From contig JAWMQN010000006.1 in assembly GCA_033283265.1 (NCBI GenBank), forward strand, positions 119,733 through 183,732: DNA of 64,000 bases, in the 5' to 3' direction. The first letter of the stretch is position 1, and each line of letters begins with the position of its first letter. A model generated the notes under the pieces. That model was not told the origin of the DNA, ran no database searches, and saw nothing but the letters and a program-made list of their open reading frames with translations. Position numbers and translations under genes: made by a program. This document shows positions 34,662 through 42,620 of this stretch, piece by piece. The stretch is from Mangrovimicrobium sp033283265. Lineage in GTDB: Bacteria; Pseudomonadota; Gammaproteobacteria; Pseudomonadales; Halieaceae.

Positions 34662-35435
34662 ATGCGCGACCAGTCAGGCAGTGACGCCGCCGTGGCCTAC
34701 CAGCAGCACGGCGCGGTGGCCCTGCTCACCGTGGACCGTCCCGGGCGGCGCAACGCCTGGTGTGCGGACACCGCCCGCGCCGTGGTGGCCGCGGTGCAGC
34801 GCGCCAACGCGGCCGCGGAGGTCGGCGCCATCGTGCTGACCGCCAGCGGCACCACCTACTGCGCCGGCGCCGATCTCAAGGCGGAGGCCCGCTACGACGA
34901 CAAGGGCAAGCGCCTGACCCCGGCGACCTTCCTGATGGGAGCGGGGGCGTACAACTGGCTCGAGTTGATGGCGCAGTCGAAGCCGGTGGTGGTCGCCCTC
35001 AACGGCCCCGCCGTCGGCATCGGTGCCACCCACATCCTCGCGGCGGACATCCGCATCGCGGCGCAATCCGCCAGCATCGCCTTTCCCTTCCTGCGCCTGG
35101 GGGCCATGCCCGAGTGCGGCAGCACCGCGCTGCTGCCGCGCCTGGTCGGCGCCGGCCGGGCGCTCGACCTGGTGCTGCGCAACGCGACGCTCTCCGCCGG
35201 CGAGGCCCTGCAGATTGGCCTGGTGACGGCGGTCCACCCCGATCACCTGTTGCTGCAGGAGGCCCTGGCGCTGGCTGGGCGGCTGGCGCGACTGCCGCCC
35301 CTGCAGCTGCAGCTGACCCGGCGCATGTTCCGCGACAACGCCGCCAGTGCCGACGCCGAAAGTATCATGCAGGTGGAAAACCGGGCCTTTGTCGAACTGC
35401 TGAAAACCCTGCGGCGGGACAAGCCCATCCAGTAG
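34662..35435 (+). CDS. Enoyl-CoA hydratase/isomerase (isomerase-like crotonase)
   Basis: A 257-aa crotonase with YCAGADLKAEA and NGPAVGIGATH oxyanion segments. The first catalytic Glu of hydratases is absent; a Glu in AMPECGSTALLPR fits the delta3-delta2-enoyl-CoA isomerase pattern. Start ATG behind AAGGGCGCGGC. It stands alone on the + strand, divergent from the AMP-ligase, and converges on mct. Confidence 0.87.
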   Translation: MRDQSGSDAAVAYQQHGAVALLTVDRPGRRNAWCADTARAVVAAVQRANAAAEVGAIVLTASGTTYCAGADLKAEARYDDKGKRLTPATFLMGAGAYNWLELMAQSKPVVVALNGPAVGIGATHILAADIRIAAQSASIAFPFLRLGAMPECGSTALLPRLVGAGRALDLVLRNATLSAGEALQIGLVTAVHPDHLLLQEALALAGRLARLPPLQLQLTRRMFRDNAASADAESIMQVENRAFVELLKTLRRDKPIQ

Positions 35436-35492
35436 CGCCAGGCTGCGGTCGTCCAGGCTGGATCACCGCCTCCCTGGTCGTCCCGCTTCGTA

Positions 35493-36719
35493 TCACTTGT
35501 TGCGTTCGGCACCCGCCACAATACCCGCATCGTGCAGGCGGCCTATCTCGCCGCTGCCGAGGCCGAGCAGGCCGGCGAGCACTTCGTCGGTGTGCTCGCC
35601 GAGGCGCGGCGCCGGCCGCGCCTCGAGGTGATCGGCGGCGGAAAAATACAAGGGCGACCCGGGCATGCGGTAGCGGCCCAGGCCCGCCTGTTCCCGCTCG
35701 CTGAACAGCGGGTTCTGCAGCGAGGCCTCCGGGTCCTCCGCGAGCAACTGGCGCACGCTCTGGTAGGGGCCAAAGCAGACGTCGTGCTGGCGGAACAGGC
35801 TGTGGATCTCGGCGTAGTCGCGGGCGGCGAGCCAGTCCTGCAGCAGGCCGGCAATCGCGTCGCGGGCGGCGAAGCGGCCGCCCTCGCTGTCGAGGTCGAG
35901 GCCGAGGCGCGCGCCGAGGGCGTCGAACTCGCGCTCCAGGCCGGTGGCCCGGCGCAGGTTCTGCCACTGCCGCTGGCTCAGGGCGATGACGATCACCCGG
36001 CGGCCGTCGCGGGTCGGCAGGTCGCGGCCGAAGGCGCCGAAGAGGTCGTTGCCGTAGCGCGGCCGGTCGCGGTCGCAGGCCTCCACTTCACCGATGAAAC
36101 CGAGGTGGCCGAGGGTGGCCAGGGCGACGTCGAGCAGGGCGAGGCGGACCAGTTGCCCCTCGCCAGTGCGGCGCCGCTGGCGCTCGGCGGCGAGCAGGCC
36201 GACCGCCGCCATCTGTCCGGTGATGTTGTCCCAGGCGGGCAGCACGTGGTTGACCGGCCGCGGGTCGTCCGCCGGCCCGGTGAGGAAAGGGAAGCCGATG
36301 CGCGGGTTCACCGTGTAGTCGACCTCGGAACCGCCGTGGCGGTCGCCGGTGATGTTCACGCAGATGAGGTCCTGCCGGCCCTGCTTCAGGCTCGCGTAGT
36401 CGAGCCAGCCACGGGCCGGGAAATTGGTCAGGAAGAGGCCGGCGTCGTCACCCGGGGCGCAGATCAGCTGCGCGACCAGTTCGCGCCCGGCGGGCTTGCC
36501 GATGTCCACGGCGATGGATTTCTTGCCCTTGTTCATGCCGGCCCAGAACAGGCTGGCGCCGTTGTCGGCCAGCGGCCAGCGGCCGTAGTCGAGCCCGCCG
36601 CCGATCGGGTCGAAGCGGATCACTTCCGCGCCGAGCTGGGCCAGGGTCATGCCGCCGAGTGGAGCGGCGACGAAGGCCGAGCCCTCGATGACGCGCATGC
36701 CTGCCAGTATTCCCTGCAT
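35493..36719 (-). CDS. mct: Mesaconyl-CoA C1-C4 CoA transferase (2-methylfumaryl-CoA isomerase)
   Basis: A 408-aa family III CoA-transferase that moves CoA within one molecule, from C1 to C4 of mesaconate. It is strikingly like the Chloroflexus aurantiacus enzyme of the 3-hydroxypropionate bicycle as I recall that sequence: VEGSAFVAAPLGGMTLAQLG, FDPIGGGLDY, LTNFPARGWL, GGSEVDYT, RLHDAGIVAG. The active-site Asp is Asp164 in LPAWDNITGQM. The start is set at MQGILAGMRV, which matches the family N-terminus and follows GAGGGG; an upstream ATG adds six residues. It is the last gene of an operon with an HSDL2-like SDR and an epoxide hydrolase. Its known substrate is made by Mcd, encoded about 20 kb away. 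Confidence 0.87.
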   Translation of the reverse strand: MQGILAGMRVIEGSAFVAAPLGGMTLAQLGAEVIRFDPIGGGLDYGRWPLADNGASLFWAGMNKGKKSIAVDIGKPAGRELVAQLICAPGDDAGLFLTNFPARGWLDYASLKQGRQDLICVNITGDRHGGSEVDYTVNPRIGFPFLTGPADDPRPVNHVLPAWDNITGQMAAVGLLAAERQRRRTGEGQLVRLALLDVALATLGHLGFIGEVEACDRDRPRYGNDLFGAFGRDLPTRDGRRVIVIALSQRQWQNLRRATGLEREFDALGARLGLDLDSEGGRFAARDAIAGLLQDWLAARDYAEIHSLFRQHDVCFGPYQSVRQLLAEDPEASLQNPLFSEREQAGLGRYRMPGSPLYFSAADHLEARPAPRLGEHTDEVLAGLLGLGSGEIGRLHDAGIVAGAERNK

Positions 36720-36773
36720 TGCCAGCCCCTCGACCATTCGCCTAGACCTCTCTCATTCAAGCACAACGCCGCA

Positions 36774-37625
36774 TCACAGCGCGCCGGGCGGTGGCCGGTC
36801 CGCCTCCGGCAGGAACATGCCCGGCCGCCAGTCCGCCTGCGGATCCACCTTGTAGGGCGCGAAGTCGCGCACGCCGTCCGCGTAGAGCAGGCTGTCGTCG
36901 ATGAAACAATTGCCGCTGCAGTCCCGGGCCGGTCGCCCGAATATCGCCCGGGCGGCGTCCGCCATGATTTCCGGCTTGCGGCAGCGGCGCAGTTCGGCGC
37001 TGTCGCCCGCAGCGAACTCGATGGCGGCGGTGGCGATGCCGACCCGCGGCCACAGGCAGTTGAAGGCGATGCCCTCGTCGGCGAACTCCGCGGCCATGCC
37101 CAGGGTCACCAGGGTCATGGCGTACTTGGACAGGGTGTAGGCGACGTGGCCGGCGAACCAGCGTTCGCTGATGGTGAGCGGCGGCGAGAGGGTCAGCACG
37201 TGGGGGTTGGCGGCGCGGCGCAGGTGGGGAATCGCCAGCTTGGACACCAGGAAGGTGCCGCGGGCGTTGATCTGCTGCATCAGGTCGTAGCGCTTCATCT
37301 CCGTATCCTCGACCGGGGTGCGGGAGATGGCGGAGGCGTTGTTGACCACGATATCGATGCCGCCGAAGGTCTCCGCGGTGGCCGCGATGGCCGCTGCGAC
37401 CGCGGCATCGTCACGCACGTCCACTACCAGCGGCAGGGCCCGGCCGCCGGCGGCCTCGATGGCCTGCGCTGCGCTGTAGATGGTTCCCGGCAGTTTCGGG
37501 TGGGGCTCGGCGGTCTTGGCGGCGACGGCGATGTTGGCGCCCTCGCGGGCCGCGCGCAGGGCGATGGCGAGGCCGATGCCGCGGCTGGCGCCGGTAATGA
37601 ACAGGGTCTTTCCTTCGAGGCTCAT
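36774..37625 (-). CDS. HSDL2-like short-chain dehydrogenase/reductase
   Basis: A 283-aa SDR. The dinucleotide motif is FITGASRGIGLAIAL, with NNASAI and the active-site YTLSKYA. It strongly resembles the SDR domain of HSDL2 and bacterial relatives used in acyclic terpenoid or branched fatty acid metabolism (AKTAEPHPKLPGTIYSAA block, FIDDSLL near the end). The start is the ATG giving MSLEGKTLF; the longer N-terminal extension is Arg/Pro-rich and non-homologous. It is cotranscribed with mct and the epoxide hydrolase. Probable role: oxidation of a hydroxyacyl or alcohol intermediate. Confidence 0.85.
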   Translation of the reverse strand: MSLEGKTLFITGASRGIGLAIALRAAREGANIAVAAKTAEPHPKLPGTIYSAAQAIEAAGGRALPLVVDVRDDAAVAAAIAATAETFGGIDIVVNNASAISRTPVEDTEMKRYDLMQQINARGTFLVSKLAIPHLRRAANPHVLTLSPPLTISERWFAGHVAYTLSKYAMTLVTLGMAAEFADEGIAFNCLWPRVGIATAAIEFAAGDSAELRRCRKPEIMADAARAIFGRPARDCSGNCFIDDSLLYADGVRDFAPYKVDPQADWRPGMFLPEADRPPPGAL

Positions 37626-37691
37626 CGGCTTGCTTCCCGGGCTCCGTCTGCGTGTTGTGCCCGCGGGCGCTCGCGCCCCGCGCGGCAAGGG

Positions 37692-38834
37692 TTATCGGTA
37701 GTCGCGGAAAAACGCCCCGACCTCGTCGGCGAACAGCTGCGGCTGCTCCCAGGCGGCGAAGTGGCCGCCGCGGGGCAGCTTGTTCCAGCTGACGATATTC
37801 ACATTCTGTTCCACCGCGGCGCGCGGCGCCGGCGGGATGAACTCCTTCGGGAACTCGGCAAAACCGGTCGGCACCGTGATCGGCGCCGGCGAGAAGGAGC
37901 CGCCCTGCATCAGGCTGTGGTAGAGCCAGATGCCCGCCTGCACGTTGTCGTTCACCAGGTAGGTCATCAGGTTGGTGATCAGCGCGTCCTTGCTGAAGAC
38001 GCTCTCCACGTCGCCGTCGCAGTCCGACCAGGCGCGGCACTTCTCGATCACCCAGCCGGCGAAGCCGATCGGGCTGTCGGCCAGGGCGAGGCCGATGGTC
38101 TGCGGCCGGGTCGAGTGCGCCAGCGCGTAGGCGCTGTCCAGCATGGTCAGCAGCATCATCCGGTTCGACCACTCGGTCTCCTCCGGCGTGGGCTCCGGCC
38201 CCGGCGTGTGGTGCAGCATGTTGAGGTGGATGGCGCTGACCACGTCGCTGTGGTTGATGCCGAGGTAGCGGGTGACCACCGAGCCCCAGTCGCCACCCTG
38301 GGCGCCGAAGCGGGAGTAGCCGAAGTTCTCCACCATCATGCGCCGCCAGAGCGCGGCGATGTACTCGAGGCCGACCGGTTTGGCCGGGCGGGCGGAGAAG
38401 CCGTAGCCGGGCAGGGAGGGGACGATCACGTCGTAGCCCTGGGCCGCCAGCAGCGGCCCCGCCTGCATGAACTCCAGCGGCGAGCCGGGCCAGCCGTGGG
38501 TCAGCAGCAGGGGGAAGCCGTCGCCGCCCTCGGCCCGGAACACGAAGCAGTGGATGTCGTGGCCGTCCACCTCGCAGCGGTATTGCCGGTGGCGGTTGAA
38601 TTCCGCCTCCGCCGCACGCCAGTCGTAGTGGTCGCGCCAGTAGTCGCGCAGGCCGGACAGCCAGCGCGCGTCCACGCCGTAGCGCCAGTCGCCGTCGTCC
38701 TCCGGGGCGTAGCCGATATGGGCGTCGGCGACGCGGCGCTGGATGCGGTCGAGGATCGCCTGGTCGATGTCGATGCGGGTTTCTTGCAGGGCCGGCACGG
38801 CGGGTTCCCCGGTTGAGAGCACAGGGCAGAGCAT
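37692..38834 (-). CDS. Epoxide hydrolase (microsomal type, EHN domain + alpha/beta hydrolase)
   Basis: An enzyme of about 380 aa opening a trans-epoxide to a diol. An N-terminal EHN domain (RIDIDQAILDRIQRRV; GVDARWLSGLRDYW) precedes HGWPGSPLEF. The nucleophile is the Asp of GAQGGDWGS and the catalytic His is in RGGHFAAWEQP. The start is uncertain: GTG at 38843, ATG at 38834, or GTG at 38798 behind GGGGAA; all are in frame. First gene of the epoxide hydrolase-SDR-mct operon. An epoxide substrate points to an alkene or terpenoid intermediate. Confidence 0.87.
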   Translation of the reverse strand: MLCPVLSTGEPAVPALQETRIDIDQAILDRIQRRVADAHIGYAPEDDGDWRYGVDARWLSGLRDYWRDHYDWRAAEAEFNRHRQYRCEVDGHDIHCFVFRAEGGDGFPLLLTHGWPGSPLEFMQAGPLLAAQGYDVIVPSLPGYGFSARPAKPVGLEYIAALWRRMMVENFGYSRFGAQGGDWGSVVTRYLGINHSDVVSAIHLNMLHHTPGPEPTPEETEWSNRMMLLTMLDSAYALAHSTRPQTIGLALADSPIGFAGWVIEKCRAWSDCDGDVESVFSKDALITNLMTYLVNDNVQAGIWLYHSLMQGGSFSPAPITVPTGFAEFPKEFIPPAPRAAVEQNVNIVSWNKLPRGGHFAAWEQPQLFADEVGAFFRDYR

Positions 38835-38911
38835 AAGTGGCACTGCGCCCTATTGTCTATACTTATGGCATGGGGTATTGTCCACAGCACTCCTTTGCAG
38901 GGCCTCGAGAC

Positions 38912-39883
38912 ATGTCCATAACAACAATTCCGGTGTCGGGAAGTGGCGGGGTGAGCGAAGCGCCACAGCGTGTCGTCAGCAGCCTCCCCCTGCAGCTGTG
39001 CTGGTGCGCCGTGTTTGTCTGGCTGCCGCTGTTCTGGCTCTCCGTCGCCACGCCCCACGGCTCGACTGCCGCGGCGATATCCGGCGCGCTGCAGGGGCTC
39101 CTGCTGGTGGCGATCGTGCTGTTGCATGCCACCATCTGCTACGGCTGGCGCGGCAGCCTCGCCTACCTGCTCATCGCCACCGTGGTCACTTTCGCGCTCG
39201 AGGCCAACAGCATCGCCAACGGTTTTCCCTTCGGCTACTACGTCCACCACGGTGCGCCGGGGCCGGCGCCGCTGGGCGTCCCGGTCTCCGTCATGGCGGG
39301 CTACGTGGTCTTCGGCTGGTTCGCCTGGATGCTGGCGAAGCTCATCGTCTGCCGCGGGCTGGCTTACGAAAACCGCTTTAATATATGGCTCGTACCCGTC
39401 ATTGGCGGTTTAATTTTCGCCGGCTTCGATTACCCCTACGACCCCATCGGTTCCACCGTGCGGCAGTGGTGGAGCTTCCGCGATCCCGGCGGCCAGTTCG
39501 GCGTGCCGCTGACCAATTACCTCGGCTGGATATTCACCGGCTGGGCCATCTTCGCGCTGTTCGGCCAGGTCGAACTGCGCCTCGGCAGGCCCGCCGACCG
39601 CTGCGCCGGGGCCACGGTGCGCTCGACCACGCGTTTCTGGGCGATCCCCATGATCGTCTGGATCGGCTTCGCCACCCAGTACCCGGTGCTCTATGTGCTC
39701 GCCGCCGAGGGCAGCGTGGAACTGGCGGGCAGCCGCTACCGGGTCGAGGACATCTTCGAGGCCTCGCTGGCGGCCAGCCTGTTCACCCTGGTATTCGTTT
39801 CCCTGCTCGCGCTGGGCAGCCTGTTCGCGATCTGCGAGGCACAGCAAAGGCGCGCCGCCGCGAGCTCCGCCGATGGCTTGTAA
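38912..39883 (+). CDS. Carotenoid-biosynthesis-type membrane protein (DUF422/CruF-like)
   Basis: A protein of about 323 aa with roughly seven to eight hydrophobic segments. It carries landmarks of the CruF/DUF422 family: FPFGYYVHHG, LGVPVSVMAGYV, DYPYDPIGS and PGGQFGVPLTNYLGW. Known relatives hydrate the terminal double bond of acyclic carotenoids (carotenoid 1,2-hydratase) in the membrane. No other carotenoid gene is nearby, so a role in water addition to an isoprenoid-like catabolic substrate is conceivable but speculative. The start was chosen at MSITTIPV; upstream in-frame starts exist. Divergent from the epoxide hydrolase. Confidence 0.65.
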   Translation: MSITTIPVSGSGGVSEAPQRVVSSLPLQLCWCAVFVWLPLFWLSVATPHGSTAAAISGALQGLLLVAIVLLHATICYGWRGSLAYLLIATVVTFALEANSIANGFPFGYYVHHGAPGPAPLGVPVSVMAGYVVFGWFAWMLAKLIVCRGLAYENRFNIWLVPVIGGLIFAGFDYPYDPIGSTVRQWWSFRDPGGQFGVPLTNYLGWIFTGWAIFALFGQVELRLGRPADRCAGATVRSTTRFWAIPMIVWIGFATQYPVLYVLAAEGSVELAGSRYRVEDIFEASLAASLFTLVFVSLLALGSLFAICEAQQRRAAASSADGL

Positions 39884-39884
39884 T

Positions 39885-39900
39885 TATATAACTAATAGAG
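39885..39900 (+). promoter_or_regulatory. Operator-like motif O13, upstream of the ferritin-like hydrolase
   Basis: TATATAACTAATAGAG, matching O8 (TATATAACTAATAAGG) at 13 of 16 bases. It begins one base after the preceding gene's stop and lies 77 bases before the next start, indicating that a separate transcript starts here. Confidence 0.55.
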
Positions 39901-39977
39901 GTAGTCTAGGCCCGACACGCGTTCCGCCAGGCGGCGCGCGAAGATCAGTTGTCACAAATGGAATGGGAGACTGAACA

Positions 39978-40859
39978 ATGAGTTTGAGGGTTCGCCAGCC
40001 CGAGATCGACTTCGAGGACTGCTTCCCGAACTGGGCGCCTCACCTCGAGTTCGCCATGTTCATGAACGCCTTCTCGATTATCCCGGTGCACCTGGAGCCC
40101 TACATCGTCAAGGTCTACGCCGAGGCGAAAAAACTGCTCGACCCGGAGAAGGACGCCGAACTGATCGCCGAGGTCGACTGGTTCTGCGCCCAGGAGATCC
40201 AGCACTATCGCCAGCACCTGCGCTTCAACCGGGTTTTCGATACGCCGCGCTACCCCGAGGTGGCGAAGATCAGCGAGAAGTACAAGCTCGACGTGGACGA
40301 CTTTCGCAAGCAGCGCTCGCTGCTGTTCAACCTCGCCTACATCGAGGGCTTCGAGGCTGCGGGCGGTGTGTTCTACCGCATCTGGTTCGAGAAACTCGGC
40401 AAATACCGCTTCGGCGCCAAACAGGATGCGCTGCTGCTCTACGACTGGCACTTCGCCGAGGAATTCGAGCACCGCGAGGTCGCCTACAAGCTGTACATGG
40501 CCATCGCCGTCCGCGGCGGCTTGCTGCGGCGTATCTGGTACGGCTATTTCTACCGCATCTACGGCGTGTTCAAGATGCTCGGGCACGCCGGCGAGTGCAT
40601 CGAGGCGATCCGCGCGCATATGCTCGGGGTGGAATACCAGAGCATGAGCGAGGCGCAGATAGAGGCCTCGAAACAGCGCCACAGGAAACTCGGCAAGTCT
40701 TTCTTCTGGCTGACCATCAAGGATTTGTCTTCAGTGCTTTCGCCCTTTTACAACCCGGCCAGAAAGCCGCCGCCGGAGGGAGTGGAGGCCATCCTCGCCC
40801 AGTTCGACAGCGGCGGCATTCACGGCAAGTCAGTGGAACGGCCCTCGACGGCGGCGTGA
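39978..40859 (+). CDS. Predicted metal-dependent hydrolase, ferritin-like (COG3687/PF10118)
   Basis: A 293-aa, mostly helical protein. Glu/His pairs typical of a di-metal four-helix bundle are visible in DWFCAQEIQHYRQH and WHFAEEFEHREVAY, with an intervening AYIEGFEAAGG. The family is annotated as metal-dependent hydrolases, but members could equally be di-iron oxygenases. ATG behind GGGAGA. It precedes a CmcJ/NvfI-type oxygenase in the same direction, suggesting paired oxidative steps. Confidence 0.75.
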   Translation: MSLRVRQPEIDFEDCFPNWAPHLEFAMFMNAFSIIPVHLEPYIVKVYAEAKKLLDPEKDAELIAEVDWFCAQEIQHYRQHLRFNRVFDTPRYPEVAKISEKYKLDVDDFRKQRSLLFNLAYIEGFEAAGGVFYRIWFEKLGKYRFGAKQDALLLYDWHFAEEFEHREVAYKLYMAIAVRGGLLRRIWYGYFYRIYGVFKMLGHAGECIEAIRAHMLGVEYQSMSEAQIEASKQRHRKLGKSFFWLTIKDLSSVLSPFYNPARKPPPEGVEAILAQFDSGGIHGKSVERPSTAA

Positions 40860-40913
40860 GCCAGGCCGTTGTGGGCTCGAACAGTTTCGTCGATCAGGAA
40901 TCGGAGCAGAACA

Positions 40914-41735
40914 ATGTACGCAAACTACGACAGGACGGTTACCGGCGCTTTCAACTTTGCCCGTGACAAGCAAGGTGGCGGCGAGTTCTCCAACACCAGG
41001 CCGGAGCGCTCCCGCCAGGACATGCGTTCAGTGGAGGTGGAGATCCGCAACGCGCGGGCCTGGCCGCAAGCCCCCAGCCTCGAGCGCGAGGGCCTGACCA
41101 TCACCGATCACAAGGTGCCGGAGCAGGACTGGTCCGACCGCAAGTGGATCGAGGGTGTCTACGTGCCGTCCTGCATCGAGCTGGTCAAGCGGGTCACCGG
41201 GGCGAGCCAGGCGGTGTCCCTCTACCCGGCCCTGGTGCGGCGGGTGGACTACGAAGCGCACAGGGGCTCCGCGCCGACCGCGGCCTTCCTCCACCTCGAC
41301 CAGCCGCGGGATACCGCCCGCGAACTCGGCCAGCAGCGCTCCTCGGCCGCCGGCCTCAATCTCGAGAAGGGCATTATCTATAACGTCTGGAAGTGCCTGA
41401 CCCCGCCGCCCCAGGATTACCCGCTGGCGGTGGCCGACCGGCGCTCGATCCCCGAGGCGGACATGGTCTACGGCGAGACCGTCGAGTACCTCGGCGAGGG
41501 CGACGAGGAGTTCAAGTTCGTCAGCCCCTACTACGCCATGCTGCCCTCGGACAAACACGTGTTCTACTACTATCCCGACATGGTGCCGGAGGAGTCCCTG
41601 CTGTTCATCGGCGCGGACCTCGACGAGTCGCACCCGCTGGGCTGCGCCCACGCCGCCTTCAAGCACCCGGCACCGGACGGCGAGTGTGTGCCCCGGGCCA
41701 GCGTCGAGGTGCGCATCCTGGCGCTGTTCGACTGA
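40914..41735 (+). CDS. CmcJ/NvfI-family Fe(II)/2-oxoglutarate-type oxygenase
   Basis: A protein of about 273 aa with the layout of the CmcJ/NvfI (AsaB) family: a His-x-Asp pair in FLHLDQP, IIYNVWKCLTPPPQDYPLAVADRRSI, FIGADLDESHPLGCAHAAF and a terminal PRASVEVRILALFD with the Arg expected to hold 2-oxoglutarate. Fungal NvfI forms an endoperoxide in meroterpenoid biosynthesis, and CmcJ works in cephamycin biosynthesis. The start is MYANYDRTV behind GGAG; an upstream in-frame start lacks support. Substrate unknown; a hydroxylation of a terpenoid-like acid is a guess. Confidence 0.72.
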   Translation: MYANYDRTVTGAFNFARDKQGGGEFSNTRPERSRQDMRSVEVEIRNARAWPQAPSLEREGLTITDHKVPEQDWSDRKWIEGVYVPSCIELVKRVTGASQAVSLYPALVRRVDYEAHRGSAPTAAFLHLDQPRDTARELGQQRSSAAGLNLEKGIIYNVWKCLTPPPQDYPLAVADRRSIPEADMVYGETVEYLGEGDEEFKFVSPYYAMLPSDKHVFYYYPDMVPEESLLFIGADLDESHPLGCAHAAFKHPAPDGECVPRASVEVRILALFD

Positions 41736-41745
41736 GTTTTCTCCA

Positions 41746-41777
41746 GCCCGGCGCCGCCTGCGGCGCCGGGCCTTTCC
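41746..41777 (+). terminator. Strong intrinsic terminator after the CmcJ-like gene
   Basis: GCCCGGCGCC and GGCGCCGGGC form a perfect 10-bp stem (extendable to 12) at 41746-41771, followed by CCTTTCCC. It lies 11 bases after the oxygenase stop and directly before the convergent SDR stop. Confidence 0.6.
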
Positions 41778-42557
41778 CTACTGCATACTGCGGAACATCG
41801 CCATCAGGTTGGGCTGCCCGGTGTGGGCGGTGAGGCCGCCGTCGGCGACCACGATCGAGCCGGTCATGTAGGCGGCGTCGTCCGAGGCGAGGAAGGCGGC
41901 GACCTGCGCCATCTCCCGCGGCGTGCCGCCGCGCCCCAGCGGCACCACTTCATCCCAGACCGCGCGAGCCGGCGTCGCGTCGAGGCCGGCGGTCAGGCCG
42001 GTACCGGCGATAAAGCCGGGGCAGACCGCGTTGACGCGGATGTTGTCGCGGCCGTGGTCGATGGCCAGGCTGCGGGTGTAGTTGATCACCGCGCCCTTGG
42101 AGGCGTTGTAGGCGGTGAAGCCGTAATCCGCGTGCAGGCCGGAGATCGAGGCGGTGTTGACGATGGCGCCGCCGCCCTGCCGGCGCATGTGCGGGATCGC
42201 CGCGCGGCAGGCGTAGAGGATGGCGTCGACGTTGATGGCGAAGACCCGCCGCCAGGTCGCGTCGTCGATGTCCGGGGTCTCGGCGAAGCTGCCAGTGCCG
42301 GCGTTGTTGAACAGCAGGTCGATGCTGCCCAGTTGCGCCACGCTGGCCTCGATGGCCGCTGCGACCTGCGCCGGGTCGGCCACGTCGCACACTTGCCGGA
42401 CGACACCCGGCTCCTCCTCGGCGGGGAAGTCGGGGTTGATATCCACCGCGAATACCTGGGCGCCATCCGCCACCAGCAACTCTGTGAGCGCCCTGCCGAT
42501 ACCGGATGCGGCGCCGGTGACGAAGGCATTCCTGCCTGAAAAACGCGCTTTGCTCAT
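41778..42557 (-). CDS. Short-chain dehydrogenase/reductase
   Basis: A 259-aa classical SDR: VTGAASGIGRAL near the N-terminus, a NNAGTG motif, catalytic Ser in TASISGLHAD and Tyr-x3-Lys in YNASKGAVI, ending with GSIVVADGGLTAH. It oxidises an alcohol or hydroxyacyl group with NAD(P). Last gene of the five-gene ligase operon. It could supply the 3-hydroxyacyl-CoA dehydrogenase step missing from that operon, but the substrate is not determinable. Confidence 0.88.
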   Translation of the reverse strand: MSKARFSGRNAFVTGAASGIGRALTELLVADGAQVFAVDINPDFPAEEEPGVVRQVCDVADPAQVAAAIEASVAQLGSIDLLFNNAGTGSFAETPDIDDATWRRVFAINVDAILYACRAAIPHMRRQGGGAIVNTASISGLHADYGFTAYNASKGAVINYTRSLAIDHGRDNIRVNAVCPGFIAGTGLTAGLDATPARAVWDEVVPLGRGGTPREMAQVAAFLASDDAAYMTGSIVVADGGLTAHTGQPNLMAMFRSMQ

Positions 42558-42620
42558 TGTCTCTTGCCCTGTGTTATCTGCCTTGTTGTCATTCCTGGGT
42601 ACCTTCCCTGGCGGGCTTTC

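Noticed and set aside
35532..38816. Open frame of over 1,000 codons on the plus strand across mct, the SDR and the epoxide hydrolase
   Set aside because: Spans three well-supported minus-strand genes and their gaps and has shadow-type composition. No domain is recognisable.
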